A stretch of DNA of 64,000 bases, from the NCBI RefSeq assembly GCF_000177675.1, contig NZ_ADGX01000032.1:1-64000 (forward strand), written 5' to 3'. Below the pieces are notes generated by a model. That model was not told where the DNA came from, did no database searches, and worked only from the letters and a program-made list of their open reading frames with translations. Source of the stretch: Parafrankia sp. EUN1f. GTDB lineage: Bacteria; Actinomycetota; Actinomycetes; Frankiales; Frankiaceae. Of this stretch, positions 1 to 8,996 are shown piece after piece. Numbering within the stretch: the first letter of the stretch is position 1; every line of letters starts with the position of its first letter. A program made the position numbers and the translations under genes.

Positions 1-128
1 GAGATCCCCGGTGGGTCGCCAGGCGGTGGGTGGGCACGGACCGCCAGGCCAGTATCGGTGGCCCTGCAGCCGTCGCTTCCCGGACCCGCAACCAGATCGC
101 GGCGATTGTGTGAAGGCTCCTCCGTGAC
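1..128. other. Left edge, no gene assigned
   Basis: Nothing recognisable was found here. A plus-strand reading frame enters from the left and stops at the TGA at 111-113, so this could be the tail of a neighbouring gene, but the visible residues are too few to name it. Confidence 0.3.
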
Positions 129-1259
129 CTAGCTGGCGGTGGGTGTCCGGCGAGCCGTAGGTATGCCCGTGTTCGTCATCGGAGCGGACGTCAGGGGCGA
201 GGGACGGATGGTCTTGGCGGCCTCCGGCCCGTTGCACGCCGGGTACTGGGCGCACATGGCGGCCGTGGTCTGGGCGACGAGTGTCCCGGCGGAGTCGTAG
301 GCGTACAAGGTCAGCGGCATCTGGTTCACTGCGTGGTACTGGGCGACATCCGGGGTCGTGACCTGGATGTGGGTGATGAACGCGCCGGTCGAGGGCTCGA
401 AGGGGACGATCACGGCCTCCCCGGTCGGGAGCGCTGCGACGAGCAGGGCGACCTCCGGGGCAACCTGCCCGACGGCCCACCGTCGCGCGTTCCACTCGCC
501 CAGCCTGCCGGACCCGTCCTCACCGGAGCTGAACACCTCGACGGGGTTCGCCGGCGGCCGGCTTAGGTCGTGCTGGCCGGGTGACCACAGAAGAGGGCCG
601 TTCAGGCCGGCGAAGTCGGGGGCGACGTCGTTCTCCGCCCCGGTCTCGGTGTAGGCGCGGCACATCCCGCCGCCACCGGCGTCAACGATCAGGACCTGCA
701 GGCCCCACCGGCCGGCGACGGCCACCATCTGGCGCGGCGCGTTCGGCGGCAGCTGGGCTTCGTACGGCGTGGCGCAGTGGGAGTCGATGATGCCCCGCTG
801 GGTGTCGGTGAGGGTCAGCAGCCGCGGGGTGTCCACGTAGCGCAGCTGGACCGGCGGCCCGCCCGCGGCGGCAGGTACCTCGGTGGGCGCGCCGGCCGGC
901 GCGGCGGGATGGACCGGCGGCGAAGTGCGGACCGGCGTCGAGGAACGGCCCGGCGGCAGGAAACGGCCCGGCGGCGAGGTGCGGACGACTCCGGGGGACC
1001 CGTCCGCGGGCCGGATCCTCGTCCGGCCCTCCGGGTGGCCACCGGTGAGGACACCCACCCCGACCAGGACGGCCGCGAGGACCGCGGCGCCGGCCGGGAC
1101 GGCGACGGTGAGGCGACGGCGCCGCCGCCGGGCGGCAGGCCCTGCGGCCACCGCGGCCGGCACCAGCCCGGCGGGCAGGCGGACCTCCAGCTGGTCGGCC
1201 GCCGTGTGCAGCCAGCCGGCGACCGCGTCGTCGGACCTGGGTGGCGAGGTCTCGTTCAT
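129..1259 (-). CDS. Membrane protein paired with ECF sigma factor
   Basis: A 376-residue protein with an N-terminal cytoplasmic part of about 48 residues, an arginine patch (RRRRRR, about 44-49), one membrane segment at about 50-71, and a long Pro/Thr/Ser-rich linker leading to a C-terminal domain that should lie outside the membrane. Its start overlaps the stop of the upstream sigma-factor gene (ATGA at 1256-1259), so the two are translationally coupled. Position and topology suggest a sigma regulator, but no zinc-binding HxxxCxxC anti-sigma motif is visible. It may instead be a conserved envelope protein regulated by the sigma factor. Function is inferred from context only. Confidence 0.7.
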   Translation of the reverse strand: MNETSPPRSDDAVAGWLHTAADQLEVRLPAGLVPAAVAAGPAARRRRRRLTVAVPAGAAVLAAVLVGVGVLTGGHPEGRTRIRPADGSPGVVRTSPPGRFLPPGRSSTPVRTSPPVHPAAPAGAPTEVPAAAGGPPVQLRYVDTPRLLTLTDTQRGIIDSHCATPYEAQLPPNAPRQMVAVAGRWGLQVLIVDAGGGGMCRAYTETGAENDVAPDFAGLNGPLLWSPGQHDLSRPPANPVEVFSSGEDGSGRLGEWNARRWAVGQVAPEVALLVAALPTGEAVIVPFEPSTGAFITHIQVTTPDVAQYHAVNQMPLTLYAYDSAGTLVAQTTAAMCAQYPACNGPEAAKTIRPSPLTSAPMTNTGIPTARRTPTAS

Positions 1260-1915
1260 GGAAGCTCCTCCCGCCCGATGACGGGGCGTGCGACCCGGGA
1301 CGGGTTCGGCGGGCCGGCGCGGCCAGCGAGGCCGGCGGGGTTGGCGAGGCCGGTGGGGCTGGGGCCGGGGCCAGAGGCAGAGTCAGCGTCAGGGCCGGAG
1401 CCTGGGGCGGGGCCGAGGCCGGTGACCGCAGGATGGGCGCGCAGTTTGGCGAGGCCTTTCGCGGCCTGGCTTTTCACCGTTCCCGTCGAGCAGCGCAGCA
1501 GCGCGGCGACCTCCGCCTCGGGCCGGTCCTCGCAGTAGCGCAGCACGACGACGGCACGCTGCCGCGGCGGCAGCGCGGCAAGCGCCGCGGCCAGCCCCAC
1601 CCGGTCCTCCACGGCGGCGAGCTGCGACGACGGCTCCGCCCGCTCCGGTGGGACGTCGACGAGAACCTGGCGGACCCGCCGATGGCGAAACCGGCGGGCG
1701 TTCGCGTTGACCATCACCCGGCGGGCGTAGGCGTCGGGCCGGTCATGGCCACGGACCCGCGGCCAGACGACGAACATGCGCACCAGCGTCGTCTGCGTCA
1801 GATCCTCCGCCTCCCCGGCGTCACCGGTCAGCAGATAGGCGAACCGCAGCAGCCCGGCGGCCCGCGGCGCGAAATACGCCGTGAACCCGCCGCTGTCGCC
1901 CCCGTCTGTATCCAA
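1256..1915 (-). CDS. ECF sigma factor, SigE-like family
   Basis: A 219-residue RNA polymerase sigma factor of the extracytoplasmic-function type. Region 2 is at about residues 10-80 (FAYLLTGDAGEAEDLTQ, typical of this family). Region 4 is at about 110-165, with the helix-turn-helix stretch LPPRQRAVVVLRYCEDRPEAE and a following CSTGTVKSQ recognition helix. The C-terminal 50 residues are Gly/Pro/Ala-rich and poorly conserved. The start is a TTG at 1913-1915, chosen because a full Shine-Dalgarno AAGGAGG sits five bases upstream; without it no Met is available before region 2. The gene overlaps the downstream membrane-protein gene by four bases. It probably directs a small stress or envelope regulon. 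Confidence 0.9.
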   Translation of the reverse strand: MDTDGGDSGGFTAYFAPRAAGLLRFAYLLTGDAGEAEDLTQTTLVRMFVVWPRVRGHDRPDAYARRVMVNANARRFRHRRVRQVLVDVPPERAEPSSQLAAVEDRVGLAAALAALPPRQRAVVVLRYCEDRPEAEVAALLRCSTGTVKSQAAKGLAKLRAHPAVTGLGPAPGSGPDADSASGPGPSPTGLANPAGLAGRAGPPNPSRVARPVIGREELP

Positions 1916-2017
1916 CCCGACCTCCTTGCCCTACAGAGGCCGGCGGGCTGTCTCCGGGTTGCCCGGCTTTCCGAATTCGTCCGAAGCGGCGCGGTGGGGC
2001 TGAGTCGGGCGGGAGGA

Positions 2018-3115
2018 TCAGGCGACCGGGATGTTGCTGATGACCAGCGGGTAGTCGCTGCGGTGGAAGTCGGTGATGGTGAGGGTGAGGGAGGTGACGG
2101 CGGGGCTGGTGTCATAGACGACCAGCTCGAACCGAACCGTCTGGCCGAGGGTGGGCGTGTTCTCCCACTCGCCCGGCGGATCGGGTGAGGTACCGGTCGG
2201 GGCCGTCAGCTTGTGGCCGTTCTGGTCCCGCAGTTCCCACCCCATCGAGGTGTGCGAGTTCGCTTCCGCGCGCAGGACGGTGCCCCGCACCGAGATCGCC
2301 GGAACGGGCGGATCCCACCAGCGCGGAAACGGCGCCGCGGTCGTTCGGCTCACCCCGGTGACCTCGTAGGTGTAGCCGATGGCCTGCACGGTCCACGGCC
2401 CGGGACCGTCGGCGTTCACGATGGTCGGGCCCGGCGTCGGCGTCGCGACGGTGGGCGAGGCGGACGACCTCAGCCCGGCCCGTGCGTGGTCAATGCCGCG
2501 CCGGACCGCCGGCGCGGCATTGACCACGACGACGACCAGGATCGCGACCGTGACGATCGCGACGGCCGCAGACCAGATCTGGCGTGCCGCACGGCGGGCC
2601 TGCACGCGGCGCTCGGGCGGGAACAGCGGACGCGGCCCGGCGGCGATGACCACGGGGAACCGCGGCTGTGCGGGTGGCTTGCCCCGCTCCCCGAGTGCGG
2701 CGGCGATAATCCGGCGCTGCGACTCCTCCTTGCTCACCCCGAACAGGTCGACGGAGATCACGGTGGAAAGCAGCCCCGGCCGCCTGCAGTCCTCGACCCG
2801 GAAGACCAACAGGCCCCGGCGACGTCCCAACGGGTCGCGCTGCCAGGCGGTGCGCATCTCCGCCGTCGCGAAGGACGACTTCATATAACGGGCCGAGAGG
2901 ATCACGACCGTGCGTGCGGCCTGTTGGAGGCCCTCGTCCATTTTCTGGATGAAGTTGTTGCCTGGCTGGAAGTCCCATTTCTGGATGACGACGCTGTAGT
3001 TCGCCTCCTCCAGAACCCAGGCGACCCACTCGGCCCAGTCCTCGTCGGCACCGGTGTAGGAGATGAAGAAGTCCGGGCTCGCGCCGGCTCTCTCCGCGGT
3101 GTCCGAGTGGGTCAT
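2018..3115 (-). CDS. Membrane-anchored TIR-domain protein
   Basis: A 365-residue protein if started at the ATG at 3113-3115; an in-frame ATG 45 bases upstream is also possible. The N-terminal TIR domain begins FFISYTGADEDWAEW and includes the WDFQPGNNF loop and the SSFATAEMRTAW helix, whose Glu occupies the place of the catalytic Glu of TIR NAD hydrolases. One membrane helix follows (about 181-202 in this numbering), then a Pro/Thr linker and a beta-rich C-terminal domain of about 130 residues that should lie outside the cell membrane. Many bacterial TIR proteins act as NAD-consuming defence effectors; this one looks like a receptor with an outer sensor and an inner effector. Its TIR domain resembles that of the protein at 20401-22362. 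Confidence 0.85.
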   Translation of the reverse strand: MTHSDTAERAGASPDFFISYTGADEDWAEWVAWVLEEANYSVVIQKWDFQPGNNFIQKMDEGLQQAARTVVILSARYMKSSFATAEMRTAWQRDPLGRRRGLLVFRVEDCRRPGLLSTVISVDLFGVSKEESQRRIIAAALGERGKPPAQPRFPVVIAAGPRPLFPPERRVQARRAARQIWSAAVAIVTVAILVVVVVNAAPAVRRGIDHARAGLRSSASPTVATPTPGPTIVNADGPGPWTVQAIGYTYEVTGVSRTTAAPFPRWWDPPVPAISVRGTVLRAEANSHTSMGWELRDQNGHKLTAPTGTSPDPPGEWENTPTLGQTVRFELVVYDTSPAVTSLTLTITDFHRSDYPLVISNIPVA

Positions 3116-3182
3116 GCCGGCAGTATTGCAGTCCTGTCTGACAGCGGAGCGCGTGTGCATGCGCGCAGCGTGGGCGGCTGAA

Positions 3183-3206
3183 CCCCGCTGCAGGTCAGTG
3201 GACGCG

Positions 3207-3209
<3 letters not shown>
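3183..3209 (-). terminator. Hairpin at the 3' end of rnpB
   Basis: CCCCGC (3183-3188) and GCGGGG (3204-3209) can pair across a 15-base loop right at the 3' end of the RNase P RNA. There is no long T-run, which is usual for actinobacterial terminators. Confidence 0.45.
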
Positions 3210-3629
<420 letters not shown>

Positions 3630-3740
3630 GGCTCAGCATATGGCACCGGCCGTCCTACACTGCGTCCACGGGTATCAGTGCCCGGAATGACGAACTCCTG
3701 CCGGCCTGGGCTGGTTGGACGCATCCGCAGGGGGCGGGCG

Positions 3741-4229
3741 ATGACGGCACCACAACAGCCGGGTGGCGGCCTGGACAAGTCGCTGACGGCGGCTCCGAGG
3801 CAGCTCCCGCCAGCGACCGGGGCCCTGCCGGCCCAGCCGCAGCCCGGCGCGTCGGGTCCCGCCGGCACACCGGGCGCTCCGGGTGCGTCGGGCACGCCGG
3901 GCACGCCGGGTGCGCCGCCGGCACCGGGTGCGCCGGGTACCGGGCCTGGCGGGGGTGCGCGGTCGGCCCGGCGTGGGGTCGCCTACTCGACCTATGCGAT
4001 CACGGTGCTGGTGCTGCTGATCGCGATCGCGGTGATCCTGTTCGTGGTGAAGAACGACCAGCAGATGAGCATCTGGATCTTCGGCTCCACGCAGGTCATG
4101 TCCGTCGCCGGCGCGCTGGCCGCGGCCGCGGCGGCGGGGCTGGTGGTGGGACTGCTGATCGGGGTGATCCCGCAGATCAGGCTGCGCCGTCAGCTACGTC
4201 AGCTGCGCCGGGACAACCGCACCAGCTGA
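3741..4229 (+). CDS. LapA-domain (DUF1049) membrane protein
   Basis: A 162-residue inner-membrane protein. Residues 1-75 are a Pro/Gly/Ala-rich tail with PGAPGASGTPG-type repeats. Two membrane helices follow (about 83-105 and 118-142), separated by the short loop KNDQQMSIWIFGSTQ, which is the usual pattern of the LapA/DUF1049 domain. The end is basic (RLRRQLRQLRRDN). The start ATG at 3741 follows GGGGGCG; an earlier in-frame ATG at 3687 exists but lacks a good site. Enterobacterial LapA takes part in lipopolysaccharide control, but the role in actinobacteria is unknown. The gene diverges from rnpB. Confidence 0.8.
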   Translation: MTAPQQPGGGLDKSLTAAPRQLPPATGALPAQPQPGASGPAGTPGAPGASGTPGTPGAPPAPGAPGTGPGGGARSARRGVAYSTYAITVLVLLIAIAVILFVVKNDQQMSIWIFGSTQVMSVAGALAAAAAAGLVVGLLIGVIPQIRLRRQLRQLRRDNRTS

Positions 4230-4349
4230 CCGGCGACACTGCCGCGTGTTCCCGTGGCGGCGCCGATGGCTCCGCCACGGGGATCGGCGCGGGTTGTCTC
4301 GCGAGATCCCGCCTCGGTGCGGTCGGCCCTGCGCTGCCGTTCGAAGAAC

Positions 4350-4385
4350 GAAGGATTTTGGTTGTTCTGGCGACCAAAATCCTTC
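4350..4385. terminator. AT-rich perfect 13-bp hairpin downstream of LapA gene
   Basis: GAAGGATTTTGGT at 4350-4362 is perfectly complementary to 4373-4385 across a 10-base loop. It lies 120 bases after the LapA-domain gene and before the convergent hydrolase gene. Its low GC content stands out from the surroundings. It could be a bidirectional terminator or a protein-binding palindrome. Apart from this and the repeat at 4561-4630, nothing is seen in the 4230-4627 gap. Confidence 0.5.
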
Positions 4386-4560
4386 ACTCTTGTCAGGTGG
4401 CAATGCCGGTCGCGGCCATCGGGGCCCGGATCCGCCGCTCCTCGGGATTTTGCGACAACCTCAGCCCCGACACGCAGCGAGCATCAGAAATCCCCGGCGC
4501 CAGTCCGTGACCGGCGCACCGGCCACCGGTGCTCCGTTGAATTGAATTCGAAGGATTCAG

Positions 4561-4630
4561 TGATCCTTTTCCGTCTCGCGGTTGTCGAGCGCTGTAGCCA
4601 CAGATCGGAGTCGACGACGGAAAAGGTTCA
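4561..4630. repeat. Dispersed palindromic element, copy A
   Basis: Terminal arms TGATCCTTTTCCGTC (4561-4575) and GACGGAAAAGGTTCA (4616-4630) pair with one mismatch over 15 bases. The inside has GTAGCCACAG and GAGTCGAC, which recur in the copy at 56210-56293. The last three bases of the right arm are the TGA stop codon of the minus-strand hydrolase gene. Other copies lie at 42031-42098, 56210-56293 and 61004-61073. Confidence 0.85.
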
Positions 4631-5275
4631 GTGGCCGCGGCGTACCCAGTCGTCGTAGTCGACGGCTTCCTCGCCGATCGTCGTGTCATCGCCGTGGCCG
4701 GTGTGCACGATGGTTTCGGAGGGAAGGGTGAGCAGCTTTCCGCGGATGGAGGAGAGAATCGTCGGGAAGTCGGAGAACGACCGCCCGGTCGCGCCCGGTC
4801 CGCCGCGGAACAACGTGTCGCCGCTGAACAGCACCGGGTCGCCGCCCAGCTCACCGAACAGGCAGATCCCGCCGGGGGAGTGACCGGGAGTGTGCAGCAC
4901 GCGCAGCGTGCCGCCCGCGATCGGGATGGCCTGGCCGTCCCGCAGCGACTGGTCGGCCGGGCGCTCCGGGTAGATCTGGCTCCACAGCTCCGTGTCGTCC
5001 GGATGCAGGGCGATCGGCGCGCGCACCCGGTCCGACAGCTCCGCGGCCGCGTTGATGTGGTCGTTGTGACCGTGCGTCGCGACGATCAGCGACACCTTGC
5101 GCCCGTCGACAGCCGCCTCGATGACGGCCGGGTCGTGCGCCGCGTCAATGATGATCACGGTGCGGTCGTCGCCGACGAGCCACACGTTGTTGTCGACGGT
5201 GAACGACTGCCCGTCGAGGGTGAAATCCCCTCGGGTGATGACTCTGTCGACGCGCTGGACGCCGTTGACCGTCAC
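4628..5275 (-). CDS. MBL-fold metallo-hydrolase, mycothiol pathway partner
   Basis: A 215-residue zinc hydrolase of the metallo-beta-lactamase fold. Metal-binding motifs are THGHNDH (about residue 68), the HTPGHSPGG His in the middle, a SGDTLFRGG Asp, and a C-terminal TGHGDDT. The start is the GTG at 5273-5275, which has AGGAG five bases upstream; the longer Met-started frame is a Pro/Gly/Arg-rich extension without a ribosome site. The gene lies just downstream of S-(hydroxymethyl)mycothiol dehydrogenase on the same strand, an arrangement also found in mycobacteria. This suggests it hydrolyses the S-formylmycothiol product, in the way glyoxalase II-like enzymes open thioesters. The stop codon lies inside a dispersed palindrome. 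Confidence 0.88.
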   Translation of the reverse strand: MTVNGVQRVDRVITRGDFTLDGQSFTVDNNVWLVGDDRTVIIIDAAHDPAVIEAAVDGRKVSLIVATHGHNDHINAAAELSDRVRAPIALHPDDTELWSQIYPERPADQSLRDGQAIPIAGGTLRVLHTPGHSPGGICLFGELGGDPVLFSGDTLFRGGPGATGRSFSDFPTILSSIRGKLLTLPSETIVHTGHGDDTTIGEEAVDYDDWVRRGH

Positions 5276-5467
5276 GTTGACTCCTCTCGGCGCCGGCCCC
5301 CGTCCGGTACCGGCAGACCCCGACCGACCGTACCCGTCCGATCGTCGGCGCGACGTCCCGCCGGCCGGCCACACCCGTCCGGCTTCACCGGAACCGGGCA
5401 TGACGCCCAAGGTCGGACGGGGCGCAAGTCACGGGTCGCAGGCGGGGCGGGCCGCCGGCGGGGCGGG

Positions 5468-6568
5468 TCAGATCAGGACGACGCTGCGCAGTACCTCGCC
5501 GCGGTGCATGCGCTCGAACGCGGCCTCCACATCGCCGATGCCGATGGTCTCGGTGATGAACGCGGACAGGTCGAGCCGGCCGCGGCGGTGCATGTCGATG
5601 ATGATGGGGAAGTCCCGTGTCGGCAGGCAGTCCCCGTACCAGGACGAGGACAGCGACCCGCCGCGGCTGAACACCTCGATGAGTGGCAGCTCGAGGGTCA
5701 TCGACGGGTCCGGCACACCGACGAGCACGAGGCGGCCGGCGAGGTCGCGGGAGAAGAAGGCCTGCCGGTACGTCTCGGGGCGTCCGACCGCCTCGATGAC
5801 GACGTCCGCCCCGTTGCCGTCGGTCAGCGCGCGCACGGCCTCGACCGGGTCCTGTGCGCTGGAGTTCACGACGTCGGTGGCACCGAACTTCCGGGCCCAT
5901 TCCAGCTTGCGGTCGCTCAGATCGATCGCGATGATCCGGCGGGCGCCCGCCACCGAGGCGCCGGCGATGGCCGCGTTGCCGACCCCGCCGCACCCGAACA
6001 CGGCGACGGTCTCGCCGCGGCCGACCCGCCCGGTGTTCACCGCGGCGCCGAAGCCGGCCATCACACCGCAGCCGATCAGGCCCGCGGCCTGCGGCGGGAC
6101 GGCCGGGTCGACCTTGACGCACTGCCCGGCCGCCACCAGCGTCAGCGGGGCGAAGGCGCCGATGCCCAGGGCCGGCGTGAGCGGCGTGCCGTCCTGCAGG
6201 GTCATCGGGTTGACCGCGTTGCGGGAGTCGAAGCAGTACCAGGGCGCGCCGCGCAGACAGGACCGGCAGACCCCGCAGGGGGCCCGCCAGGCGAGCACGA
6301 CGTAGTCACCGGGTGCGACCGAGGTGACGCCTTCGCCGACGGCCTCGACCGTCCCGGCGGCCTCGTGCCCGAGCAGGAACGGATAGTCGTCGTTGATCGC
6401 GCCTTCCCGGTAGTGCAGGTCGGTGTGACACACGCCGCAGGCCTGTACCCGCACCCGGGCCTCGCCGGGCCCGGGAGCCGGCACGACGATCTTCGTCAGG
6501 CCTACCGGCTCACCCTTTCCTCCGGCGACGACCGCCTCAACCGTCACTGCCTGTGGGCCCTCGGCCAT
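5468..6568 (-). CDS. mscR: S-(hydroxymethyl)mycothiol dehydrogenase
   Basis: A 366-residue zinc-dependent medium-chain alcohol dehydrogenase. Catalytic zinc ligands are visible in [13 protein letters not shown] and GHEAAG. The structural zinc site has four cysteines in [17 protein letters not shown], and the NAD-binding Rossmann loop is GCGGVGNAA. It matches the NAD/mycothiol-dependent formaldehyde dehydrogenase type (also called MscR, which additionally reduces S-nitrosomycothiol). It oxidises the formaldehyde-mycothiol adduct to S-formylmycothiol. The start ATG at 6566-6568 has GGGAG five bases upstream; the 44-residue upstream extension is not family-like. The metallo-hydrolase gene at 4628-5275 follows after 192 bases. 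Confidence 0.93.
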   Translation of the reverse strand: MAEGPQAVTVEAVVAGGKGEPVGLTKIVVPAPGPGEARVRVQACGVCHTDLHYREGAINDDYPFLLGHEAAGTVEAVGEGVTSVAPGDYVVLAWRAPCGVCRSCLRGAPWYCFDSRNAVNPMTLQDGTPLTPALGIGAFAPLTLVAAGQCVKVDPAVPPQAAGLIGCGVMAGFGAAVNTGRVGRGETVAVFGCGGVGNAAIAGASVAGARRIIAIDLSDRKLEWARKFGATDVVNSSAQDPVEAVRALTDGNGADVVIEAVGRPETYRQAFFSRDLAGRLVLVGVPDPSMTLELPLIEVFSRGGSLSSSWYGDCLPTRDFPIIIDMHRRGRLDLSAFITETIGIGDVEAAFERMHRGEVLRSVVLI

Positions 6569-6930
6569 GGCACTCCCTTTCCGTCCGCGCCGGTGATTCC
6601 GCCGCACCGATGCGGCGGCGCAGGCATCAGCCGGCGAACTCAGCCAACACCCGACCGTCGCCGTACCGCAATGTGCGCCAACGTGGAAGCCCGTGGACAC
6701 GACCGAGTGGAGACGGCGGGTGAAGCGGCGACTAAATCACCGCGAAACGCGCCGGGTGGGCACCGAAGTTCGAGTCATGCATGCGAGATTGAGCGCGACA
6801 CGCCGACTGGCGGGCCCCGAGACGGCCGATACCGGGTCCGGGTCGGTACGCTCCAACCGGTCCGTTTCTGCTCGTCACAGGAGGAGATCTCCGCCGAAGA
6901 CGCAGTAACAGGCGACACACAGCAAGCCCG

Positions 6931-7045
6931 GAAGCAGTGACAGCCCCGAAGCAGTGACGAACCGCCCCGAACGAGTGACACCCCGAACCTAGTTACACCC
7001 CGAACCTAGTGACGCCCCGATGCAGTGACCCACCCGAACGAGTGG
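6931..7045. repeat. 17-bp tandem array upstream of parA
   Basis: About seven units of consensus GAACCTAGTGACACCCC run head to tail: 6931-6947, 6948-6968 (expanded), 6969-6984, 6985-7001, 7002-7018, 7019-7035 and a half unit to 7045. It ends 22 bases before the parA start. The core AGTGAC is kept in nearly all units. The rest of the 6569-7067 gap (divergent promoters of mscR and parA) shows nothing else. Confidence 0.8.
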
Positions 7046-7067
7046 CGCAGGGACTGTCCGAGCTGTC

Positions 7068-8072
7068 GTGAGGAGCAGGTACTTCGTGGTCCGTTCCGAC
7101 TCCGCGGTCACCGGTCCGCCGGGCCGCCGCTACTACGGCGAGGTGACGGTCGGCGAACCTCGCCTGTCCGAGGACGGCCGCCTGGAGGTTGGCGAGGATA
7201 TCGCCGACGACGGTACCGGCAAGCCGGGCCCCACCGGGCGCCCCATGCCCGTCTTCCCGGTGCCGGACGCACTGACCTCGCATGGCCCCGCATGGGTCGT
7301 CGCGATGTGTAACCAGAAGGGCGGCGTGGGCAAGACCACCAGCACGATCAATCTCGGCGCGGCGCTGGCCGAGTACGGCCGGCGGGTCCTGCTGGTCGAC
7401 TTCGACCCTCAGGGCGCGCTCTCGGTGGGCCTGGGCATCAACCCGATGCAGTTCGAGGTCACGGTGCACGACCTCCTGCTGGGTGGCGACGTCGACATCC
7501 AGGACACGATCGTCGAGACCCAGGTGGAGAACCTCGATCTGCTGCCCAGCAACATCGACCTGTCGGCCGCCGAGGTGCTGCTGGTCACCGAGGTCGGCCG
7601 GGAGCACAGCCTGGCCCGCACCCTCGCCCCGATCATGGATGTGTACGACGTCATCCTGATCGACTGCCAGCCCTCGCTGGGCCTGCTCACCGTGAACGCG
7701 CTCACCGCCGCCGACGCCGTCATCGTCCCGCTGGAGTGTGAGTACTTCGCGCTCCGCGGCGTGGCGCTGCTTCTGCAGACCATCGACAAGGTGCGGGAGC
7801 GCCTCAACTCGCGGCTTGAGCTCGCCGGGATTCTGGCGACCATGTACGACGCCCGAACGCTGCACGCCCGGGAGGTCCTGGCCCGGGTTGTGGAGCGCTT
7901 TCCCGACGAGGTCTTTCACACCGTGATCAACCGTACGGTGCGTTTTCCGGAGACGACCGTTGCGGGTGAGCCAATCACCACCTATGCCCCCACATCGGTC
8001 GGCGCGGCCGGATACCGTCGACTGGCCCGAGAACTGATGGCCCGCTACGCGACGCCGCCAGCCGTCGGGTGA
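7068..8072 (+). CDS. ParA/Soj-family ATPase
   Basis: A 334-residue Walker-type ATPase of the ParA/MinD family. After a 75-residue N-terminal extension come the deviant Walker A CNQKGGVGKTTSTINL (about 81-96), Walker A' (LLVDFDPQGALSVGLG) and Walker B (VILIDCQPSLGLLT). It is a second, ScpA-linked ParA, the equivalent of M. tuberculosis Rv1708, and not the ParA of the origin parABS locus, since no parB is adjacent. It likely acts in chromosome organisation with the ScpA/ScpB products encoded downstream. The start is uncertain: GTG at 7068, or GTG at 7086 with AGGAG ten bases upstream. Confidence 0.9.
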   Translation: MRSRYFVVRSDSAVTGPPGRRYYGEVTVGEPRLSEDGRLEVGEDIADDGTGKPGPTGRPMPVFPVPDALTSHGPAWVVAMCNQKGGVGKTTSTINLGAALAEYGRRVLLVDFDPQGALSVGLGINPMQFEVTVHDLLLGGDVDIQDTIVETQVENLDLLPSNIDLSAAEVLLVTEVGREHSLARTLAPIMDVYDVILIDCQPSLGLLTVNALTAADAVIVPLECEYFALRGVALLLQTIDKVRERLNSRLELAGILATMYDARTLHAREVLARVVERFPDEVFHTVINRTVRFPETTVAGEPITTYAPTSVGAAGYRRLARELMARYATPPAVG

Positions 8073-8133
8073 TCCGATCGGTCGGTGACCGGCCCGCTGG
8101 GCCGGGCGCCGTACCGCAGGACCGGCTGCCGCG

Positions 8134-8183
8134 TCACCTGGGCCGGCTGTTCGGGCCGCTGCCCGGGTGGCCGGCCCAGGTGA
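8134..8183. terminator. Long hairpin after parA
   Basis: TCACCTGGGCCGGC (8134-8147) and GCCGGCCCAGGTGA (8170-8183) form a perfect 14-bp stem with a 22-base loop, 60 bases after the parA stop. It probably terminates or attenuates transcription between parA and the downstream protease-like gene. No T-run follows. Confidence 0.6.
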
Positions 8184-8306
8184 TGTCGCCGTCGGTCGGG
8201 TCGGGTGGTGAGCGGGCCGGGTGGTAGGCGGCGCGGTCGCGGGGAGACGGGGCCCGGTCGGCGGGTCCTGCGACAGGGACAACCGATCGGGGACGGAAGA
8301 AACGCT

Positions 8307-8996
8307 GTGCTGTTTCAGCTCGCCGAGCCAGCGGCGCTGCTCGGGATCCTGCTTGCCTTCGTCATCGGCGTCTTCGTGCACGACGCCGCGCAGATCTTCG
8401 CCGCCCGCCTCGCCCGGGACCCGATGCCCGCGCGGTCGGGGCGGCTGACCGCACGGCTGGGAACCCAGCGGGTCAGCCCGTTCAGCTGGGTCGGTGTGCT
8501 GCTCGGCGGCGCCGGTTGGACCGAACCGATCCGGATGAACGACGTCTGGCGCCGGCGCCGGTTCCATGTGACCGCCGCGCTGCTCGCCGGCCCGCTCGCC
8601 TACGCGCTGCTGGCCCTCGCGGCGCTGGGCGGCACCCGTGGGCTCACCGAGCTTGTGCTGATGGTCCAGGGTGACCGGGTGGCCGAGATCTTCGGCGCCA
8701 GCTTCGCAATCGAGCTGCTGATGTGGATGGCGTACACGTTCGCCTCGATGTGCATCCTCAGCCTGGTCCCCGTCCCGCCGGCCGACGGGGGGCGCATCCT
8801 GTTCCTGCTCGGGCCGCAGACCGAGGGCTGGCGCAAGGCGCATTACCAGCTCACCGAGCGCAACATCGGCGTGGCGCTGCTGCTCGCGGTGGTCCTCCTG
8901 CCGGTGCTCTTCGCGGGCTTCCCGTCCGTGCTCGGCCAGCTCACCCTGCCGCTGCTGCGCGGCCTGGGCTCGCTGATCGGGCTCGATCTGCTCTGA
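8307..8996 (+). CDS. Degenerate site-2 protease (M50-like) membrane protein
   Basis: A 229-residue polytopic membrane protein with about five helices. It resembles M50 site-2 proteases: the first helix ends in VHDAAQ, where HExxH would be expected, and a later helix carries PVPPADGGRIL, matching the NPxPPLDG-type third metal ligand. The Glu and second His of the zinc motif are missing, so catalysis is doubtful. The start GTG at 8307 follows GGAAG; a longer Met-started frame from 8205 has an Arg/Gly-rich tail and is less likely. The gene overlaps the scpA frame at its stop codon. Confidence 0.75.
   Translation: MLFQLAEPAALLGILLAFVIGVFVHDAAQIFAARLARDPMPARSGRLTARLGTQRVSPFSWVGVLLGGAGWTEPIRMNDVWRRRRFHVTAALLAGPLAYALLALAALGGTRGLTELVLMVQGDRVAEIFGASFAIELLMWMAYTFASMCILSLVPVPPADGGRILFLLGPQTEGWRKAHYQLTERNIGVALLLAVVLLPVLFAGFPSVLGQLTLPLLRGLGSLIGLDLL

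Noticed and set aside
7068-8072. ParA gene as part of the origin partition (parAB) locus
   Set aside because: No parB follows; the scpA-scpB-rluB-cmk-der neighbourhood identifies it as the second, ScpA-linked ParA.
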